From assembly GCF_002163755.1 (NCBI RefSeq), contig NZ_CP015864.1:496001-560000 (forward strand): 64,000 bases of DNA, written 5' to 3'. Every line of letters starts with the position of its first letter. Position 1 is the stretch's first letter. Of this stretch, positions 59,955-64,000 are shown piece by piece. Origin of the DNA: Vibrio campbellii CAIM 519 = NBRC 15631 = ATCC 25920. Lineage in GTDB: Bacteria > Pseudomonadota > Gammaproteobacteria > Enterobacterales > Vibrionaceae. A program made the position numbers and the translations under genes. Below the pieces are notes generated by a model, which searched no databases, had not been told where the DNA came from, and saw only the letters and a program-made list of their open reading frames with translations.

Positions 59955-61199
59955 TTACGCGTGGCAGTACTTCACACAGTTACGGCCCGCTTTTTTTGCT
60001 TTATATAGAGCATCATCTGCCAGCTTAATCACATCAGCAGGGTTACACGCGCTACGGCTATCCGCAACACCAAAACTGGCTGTTACAGATACCGTTTTCT
60101 GCTTCGATTCTGCGTTACCGCGTTTTTTGCGTCCTTGTTTATTGTCGTCAGGACGGTTGTCTTGGTCACGTAGAATCATGTCATACTGAGCAATAAGCTC
60201 ACGAACTTCTTCTAAATGCGCTTCGCAATCTTCGGTGTATTTACCTTTAAACACGATGGTGAACTCTTCTCCACCAAATCGGTAAACCTTTGCGCCGCCT
60301 TGTGTCTTCATCAATCGAGAAGCGACCATTTTGAGCACATCATCGCCGGTATCGTGGCCATAGGTATCGTTGAACTTCTTAAAGTGGTCAACATCCAGCA
60401 TCGCGATAGTAAACTTGCGTCCCATATGCTTAAGGTCGAGATCCAATGCGCGACGGCTAGGGATGAGCGTCAAACTGTCGGTGAAAGCCAGTTGGTGGCT
60501 GGCTGATGTCGAGTAGATGATGATCAGCAAACCCGTAAGGGTAAACATGGTGCTCGAAATGTATTGAACATCGAAGAAGATAAACGTCGCTGATGCCAAT
60601 ACCATGGCTGAGTATGTCATGGCATGAATGATCTTGTTTTTCTTTAAGACCAAAATGCCCAAAAAGCACACAATGCCAATGCAATACAGCACTAAAACCA
60701 ATGGTAACTTTGAAACGGTTGGAACAATAAACAAGATGCCATTGGTCCACTCCTCAAACCCACCTTCTACATAGTAGGTCAAGGTTACGTAAGACCAAAA
60801 CACAAACATACTCAACATAAGTACATAAGTGAGTGTCGCTTTGGAATCGAAGCCCTCTTTATTGAAGAGGAACACGGCCAAGAACGAAACGGGAAGGAGG
60901 CTTGCTAAAATAGTGAGCTCTAAAAGCGCCGTGCCAGTTTGTAGTGGCACCTGTAAACGATGTTGAATCACAAAGTAGGCGAGCAACATGGCAATACACA
61001 CCATGGACTCTCGTCCTTGCTTGAACGAGTAACACATCAACAACGCACAACCGAGCAAAATATAGGGCAAGTTTGCAGCAATTCCCCAGTTAGATTGGGT
61101 CATCTGAATGATGTTATCCATACCCAAACTGACCATGACCAATAACAAGACTGGGAATAGGAAGCGGAAGCCTGGGGAGGTCATTAAAGATGATGCCAT
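59955..61199 (-). CDS. Membrane-bound diguanylate cyclase (GGDEF)
   Basis: A 414-residue protein with about seven to eight membrane helices in the first 240 residues, then a GGDEF domain. DVDHFKKFNDTYGHDTGDDVL and VYRFGGEEFTIVF are intact, so c-di-GMP synthesis is expected. No RxxD I-site is present before GGEEF (the segment reads KTQGGAKVY). A charged insert of about 25 residues (DQDNRPDDNKQGRKKRGNAE and on) splits the C-terminal part of the catalytic domain, which is unusual. It is convergent with the REC-GGDEF gene and divergent from the ComFB gene. Confidence 0.9.
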   Translation of the reverse strand: MASSLMTSPGFRFLFPVLLLVMVSLGMDNIIQMTQSNWGIAANLPYILLGCALLMCYSFKQGRESMVCIAMLLAYFVIQHRLQVPLQTGTALLELTILASLLPVSFLAVFLFNKEGFDSKATLTYVLMLSMFVFWSYVTLTYYVEGGFEEWTNGILFIVPTVSKLPLVLVLYCIGIVCFLGILVLKKNKIIHAMTYSAMVLASATFIFFDVQYISSTMFTLTGLLIIIYSTSASHQLAFTDSLTLIPSRRALDLDLKHMGRKFTIAMLDVDHFKKFNDTYGHDTGDDVLKMVASRLMKTQGGAKVYRFGGEEFTIVFKGKYTEDCEAHLEEVRELIAQYDMILRDQDNRPDDNKQGRKKRGNAESKQKTVSVTASFGVADSRSACNPADVIKLADDALYKAKKAGRNCVKYCHA

Positions 61200-61454
61200 C
61201 TACTACAAATTACCTAAAAATAGTTAAATATATCTAGAGGGTTACATTAAGCATTCAATTAATACCGTGCGTAAACAGTATAATTTCAGACGCTTTCAAA
61301 ACTAACAAGAATACGTGTATTTCCGAATTTTCCAAGTGTTTTACAGCGAACGCTGACAAAAAGAGAGAGGTTGATTAAATTAAGAGCAATCAACGAGTTG
61401 CAGAGCGAGTTCGACTGCTATAATTTCAAGGTGTTGAACAAAGGAGAAAAATCG

Positions 61455-61823
61455 ATGCAGATCAGTTCAGACGTACACAATTACATGGAAACCTTGGTTG
61501 GACAGGTGCTCGCTTCAGACCAATACGTAGATCAATTCGACAACGAACAACTGGCGGATATCGCGTGTTTAGCTCTGTTCCAGCTTAAGCCTGTTTATAT
61601 TCGTCATGATATCGATTTTCTGTCGGCACTCCCAGAACGCAAATTGGCGCAGTTCAAACAAAGTGTTGATGTCGCTGTTGAGAATGCAGCAACAATGATT
61701 CAAGAAGACAGACGCAAAAATCGTAACAATGATGTTCCTGTAATTTTGTCGCATACCAGTTATGATGAAGACAAAGAACTGGATTGGTTCGAAAAACCGA
61801 TTCTCAACGTCAACATAAAGTAA
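61455..61823 (+). CDS. ComFB-family protein, possible cyclic-dinucleotide receptor
   Basis: A 122-residue protein with the ComFB layout: an N-terminal helix VHNYMETLVGQVL, then NEQLADIACLALFQLKPVYIRHDIDFL and the helix KLAQFKQSVDVAVENAATMI. The name comes from the B. subtilis comF operon. Members of the family have been reported as cyclic-dinucleotide receptors, which fits its place 256 bases from a divergent diguanylate cyclase gene. Whether this protein binds c-di-GMP is inference. The ATG at 61455 has a strong AAAGGAG site; the longer frame from 61371 lacks one. Confidence 0.82.
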   Translation: MQISSDVHNYMETLVGQVLASDQYVDQFDNEQLADIACLALFQLKPVYIRHDIDFLSALPERKLAQFKQSVDVAVENAATMIQEDRRKNRNNDVPVILSHTSYDEDKELDWFEKPILNVNIK

Positions 61824-61887
61824 ATGATGTTCGCTACCGTATATAAGAATCAATATACAGAAGAGTGGGCGTCCCCAAGGAGGAACC

Positions 61888-62169
61888 GTGGGATTTTTTT
61901 CGCGCTTGTTTGGTGGCAGTGATAAAACTGCTGAAGTAAAAACCGTCGAACCTGTCGAGTACAAGGGCTACCTGATCTATCAAGAAAGCCTTTCAGAAGG
62001 CGGCCAGTACCGCATTGCTGGACGCATCGAAAAAGACTTCGACGGAGAAGTTAAATCACACCGTTTTATCCGATCGGATTTGATGGGGTCAGAGCAAGAC
62101 GCCAACGAGTTGATGTTGAAAAAATCGCAGATGTTTATCGACCAAATGGGCGAAAAGATCTTCTATTAA
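61888..62169 (+). CDS. HlyU-family (PF10115-type) small protein
   Basis: A 93-residue protein starting GFFSRLFGGSDK, followed by VEYKGYLIYQESLSEGGQYRIAGRIEKDF and HRFIRSDLMGSEQDANELML. This is the small family also annotated HlyU in proteobacteria, distinct from the ArsR-type HlyU repressor. It begins with GTG and has a strong AAGGAGG site. It lies 64 bases after the ComFB gene, so the two may be co-transcribed. Function unknown. Confidence 0.78.
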   Translation: MGFFSRLFGGSDKTAEVKTVEPVEYKGYLIYQESLSEGGQYRIAGRIEKDFDGEVKSHRFIRSDLMGSEQDANELMLKKSQMFIDQMGEKIFY

Positions 62170-62200
62170 GAAATCACAGCAACTTGATACGAATCATCTT

Positions 62201-62242
62201 AAAGAGAGCCATTAGTGTATATGCTGATGGCTCTCTTTCTTT
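62201..62242 (+). terminator. Terminator after the HlyU-family gene
   Basis: AAAGAGAGCCAT pairs perfectly with ATGGCTCTCTTT, followed by CTTTTTT. Confidence 0.85.
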
Positions 62243-62603
62243 TTTAGGCTTAAATATCTGTAAAACAAGCAATTAACACATGCCTGGTTAGACCTCTGCT
62301 GAGTAGCGCCAGTCGTAGTTATTTTTCAGTGCGAAGTAGGCAAATATTCATTACTTAGCGTTATATGTAATGAATTTTAGTATTTTTATTACAAAATACT
62401 TGAAGTCACGGTAGACGTTCGATAAAAACAGAAGAATAACAGGGCTGTTAGTCAAGATGTGGCTGTGCAAATGGGTGACCCCAAACACCATCATTCGTTT
62501 GTGTTTTCTTGCGTAGTAAACAGATAGAAATAAAAAAGAATTAGAGTAGAGCGACGCTCTGTTTTGGGACTAATTATTGATATGTATACAAGGAGTATGC
62601 GTT
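62243..62603. other. Intergenic region upstream of pntA
   Basis: These 361 bases carry two palindromes: ATTCATTAC/GTAATGAAT at 62346-62375 and AGAGCG-A-CGCTCT at 62548-62560. No gene is visible. The second lies 44 bases before pntA and could be an operator or a processing hairpin. Confidence 0.45.
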
Positions 62604-64000
62604 TTGCAAATCGGTGTACCTAAGGAAATACTCGCAGGTGAATCGCGAGTAGCTGCATCACCTAAATCGGTCGAGCAGTTAATTAAGTTGGGGTTCGATG
62701 TCGCAATCGAATCACAAGCGGGGGTGCTAGCCAGTTTCGATGATGCCGCTTATGAAGCAGCAGGGGCGAAAATTGTATCTAGTGAAGAAGTATGGACGTC
62801 AGGTTTAATCCTTAAAGTGAACGCGCCACTCGTAGATGAAGAAAAAGGCATCGACGAAATCGCATTACTGCAAGATGGCGCAACATTAGTGAGCTTTATC
62901 TGGCCAGCTCAAAATGCTGAGTTAATGGAACAACTCTCTAGCAAGAACATCAACGTTCTCGCAATGGACGCGGTTCCTCGTATCTCTCGTGCGCAAGCAT
63001 TAGACGCACTCTCTTCTATGGCGAACATTGCCGGTTACCGTGCGGTGGTTGAAGCTGCCCATGAATTCGGTCGATTCTTCACCGGTCAAATTACCGCAGC
63101 AGGTAAAGTGCCGCCAGCGAAAGTACTGGTTGCAGGTGCAGGTGTTGCAGGTCTTGCTGCTATCGGCGCTGCTGGTAGCCTTGGCGCTATAGTTCGCTCT
63201 TTTGACGTTCGTCCTGAAGTAAAAGAGCAAGTTGAATCGATGGGCGCAGAGTTCCTAACCGTAGACTTCAAAGAAGATTCCGGTTCAGGTGACGGCTATG
63301 CGAAAGAAATGTCGGACGAATTCAACAAAAAAGCCGCTGAGCTATACGCTGAGCAAGCGAAAGACGTTGATATCATCGTCACAACGGCTCTGATTCCTGG
63401 TAAACCTGCGCCAACGCTTATCACCAAAGAAATGGTGGATAGCATGAAAGCGGGCAGCGTAATCGTCGACCTTGCTGCCGCAAACGGTGGTAACTGCGAA
63501 TACACAGTAAAAGATCAAGTGATCACCACGGCGAACGGCGTGAAAATCGTTGGCTATACCGACATGGTAGGTCGCCTGCCTACGCAATCTTCTCAGCTCT
63601 ACGCAACCAACCTTGTAAACCTTCTAAAACTGCTTTGCAAAGAGAAAGATGGCAACATCGATATCGACTTCGAAGACGTTGTACTTCGTGGCGTAACAGT
63701 AGTAAAAGAAGGCGAATTGACATGGCCTGCGCCACCAATTCAGGTGTCGGCACAGCCACAAGCTAAACAGCAAGAACCCGTTAAGCCTCAGCCTAAAGTT
63801 GAAGAGCCAACCTCACCAGTGAAGAAATTCGGTGCACTCGCTGTCGGTTTAGGTGCCTTTGCTTGGGTTGCTTCTGTTGCTCCGGCTGCGTTCTTATCTC
63901 ACTTCACCGTATTCGTACTGGCGTGTGTGGTAGGTTACTACGTAGTTTGGAACGTAACACATGCACTGCATACTCCACTTATGTCTGTAACCAACGCGAT
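62604..64000 (+). CDS. pntA: NAD(P) transhydrogenase subunit alpha (5' part)
   Basis: PntA is part of the membrane proton-pumping transhydrogenase that moves hydride between NADH and NADP+. Translation starts at TTG (62604) behind an AGGAG site and gives QIGVPKEILAGESRVAASPKSVEQL. The NAD-binding Rossmann motif VLVAGAGVAGLAAIGAAGSLGAIVRSFDVRPEV and the conserved GYTDMVGRLPTQSSQLYATNLVNLL are present. After a Pro/Gln/Lys-rich linker comes the membrane part (LAVGLGAFAWVASVAPAAFLSHFTVFVLACVV). The frame runs open through base 64000; pntB is expected next. Confidence 0.95.
   Translation, partial: MQIGVPKEILAGESRVAASPKSVEQLIKLGFDVAIESQAGVLASFDDAAYEAAGAKIVSSEEVWTSGLILKVNAPLVDEEKGIDEIALLQDGATLVSFIWPAQNAELMEQLSSKNINVLAMDAVPRISRAQALDALSSMANIAGYRAVVEAAHEFGRFFTGQITAAGKVPPAKVLVAGAGVAGLAAIGAAGSLGAIVRSFDVRPEVKEQVESMGAEFLTVDFKEDSGSGDGYAKEMSDEFNKKAAELYAEQAKDVDIIVTTALIPGKPAPTLITKEMVDSMKAGSVIVDLAAANGGNCEYTVKDQVITTANGVKIVGYTDMVGRLPTQSSQLYATNLVNLLKLLCKEKDGNIDIDFEDVVLRGVTVVKEGELTWPAPPIQVSAQPQAKQQEPVKPQPKVEEPTSPVKKFGALAVGLGAFAWVASVAPAAFLSHFTVFVLACVVGYYVVWNVTHALHTPLMSVTNA

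Noticed and set aside
1..64000. Search for CRISPR arrays, rRNA, prophage or integron cassettes
   Set aside because: No regularly spaced repeats, rRNA segments, phage structural genes or integrase were seen. The repeated sequences are tRNA units and the single IS element.

Overview
The window looks like a stretch of chromosome from a marine Vibrio of the Harveyi clade (V. alginolyticus / V. parahaemolyticus / V. campbellii type), probably the smaller chromosome. This rests on recognised proteins and gene pairs: a GH18 chitinase, the FabH2-like synthase divergent from trxC, a bacterial HMG-CoA reductase, a DUF2986 protein, an HlyU-family protein, pntA with a TTG start, and repeated tRNA-Leu/tRNA-Cys units. 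No rRNA, prophage or CRISPR array was seen. One IS200/IS605-type element is present.

Layout. 0-6 kb: the end of sbcC, a small lipoprotein, a secreted multidomain chitinase, a small P-loop kinase, a broken membrane-protein gene, then an Asp/Glu-racemase-like gene, an unknown gene, a histidine phosphatase and lipocalin Blc. 6-11 kb: a zinc deacylase-like gene with a YfcC-type carrier, a cytochrome c, and threonine aldolase with a Nudix hydrolase. 11-14.5 kb: the ravA-viaA operon. 14.7-24 kb: tRNA-Cys, two copies of a tRNA-Leu transcription unit with tRNA-Gly and more tRNA-Cys, D-lactate dehydrogenase, alpha-amylase, a PspB-like protein and a class 3 lipase. 24-25 kb: two decayed genes. 25-34 kb: DUF4174, NYN, a Dcu carrier, a chemoreceptor, GNAT, YgbA, an MFS carrier, trxC and fabH2. 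34-40.5 kb: a DUF1800-DUF1501 pair, HMG-CoA reductase, DUF3299 and DUF6500. 40.5-43.6 kb: a sulfur module (CoA-disulfide reductase/rhodanese, ArsR-type sensor, two YeeE-type membrane proteins). 44.8-47.5 kb: nrdD-nrdG behind an FNR box and paired NrdR boxes. 47.6-54 kb: a MATE pseudogene and AraC regulator, an aminotransferase, a zinc-protease-like lipoprotein, the IS200 element, an outer-membrane protein and a BOF protein. 54-58 kb: cobyric acid synthase and modABC. 58-64 kb: DUF3069, two diguanylate cyclases flanking a short gap to a ComFB-family protein, an HlyU-family protein and the start of pntA.

Two themes stand out. First, three otherwise intact genes (small membrane protein, CoA-disulfide reductase, MATE transporter) are each cut by one in-frame stop codon with the frame preserved. 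A fourth gene (YeeE-type) has ATA where its ATG should be. All four can be explained by a G-to-A change on the plus strand, which suggests recent transitions or base-calling errors rather than old decay. Second, a compact cyclic-di-GMP neighbourhood (REC-GGDEF, membrane GGDEF, ComFB) may hold enzymes and a receptor side by side; this is the best candidate here for an undescribed working module.
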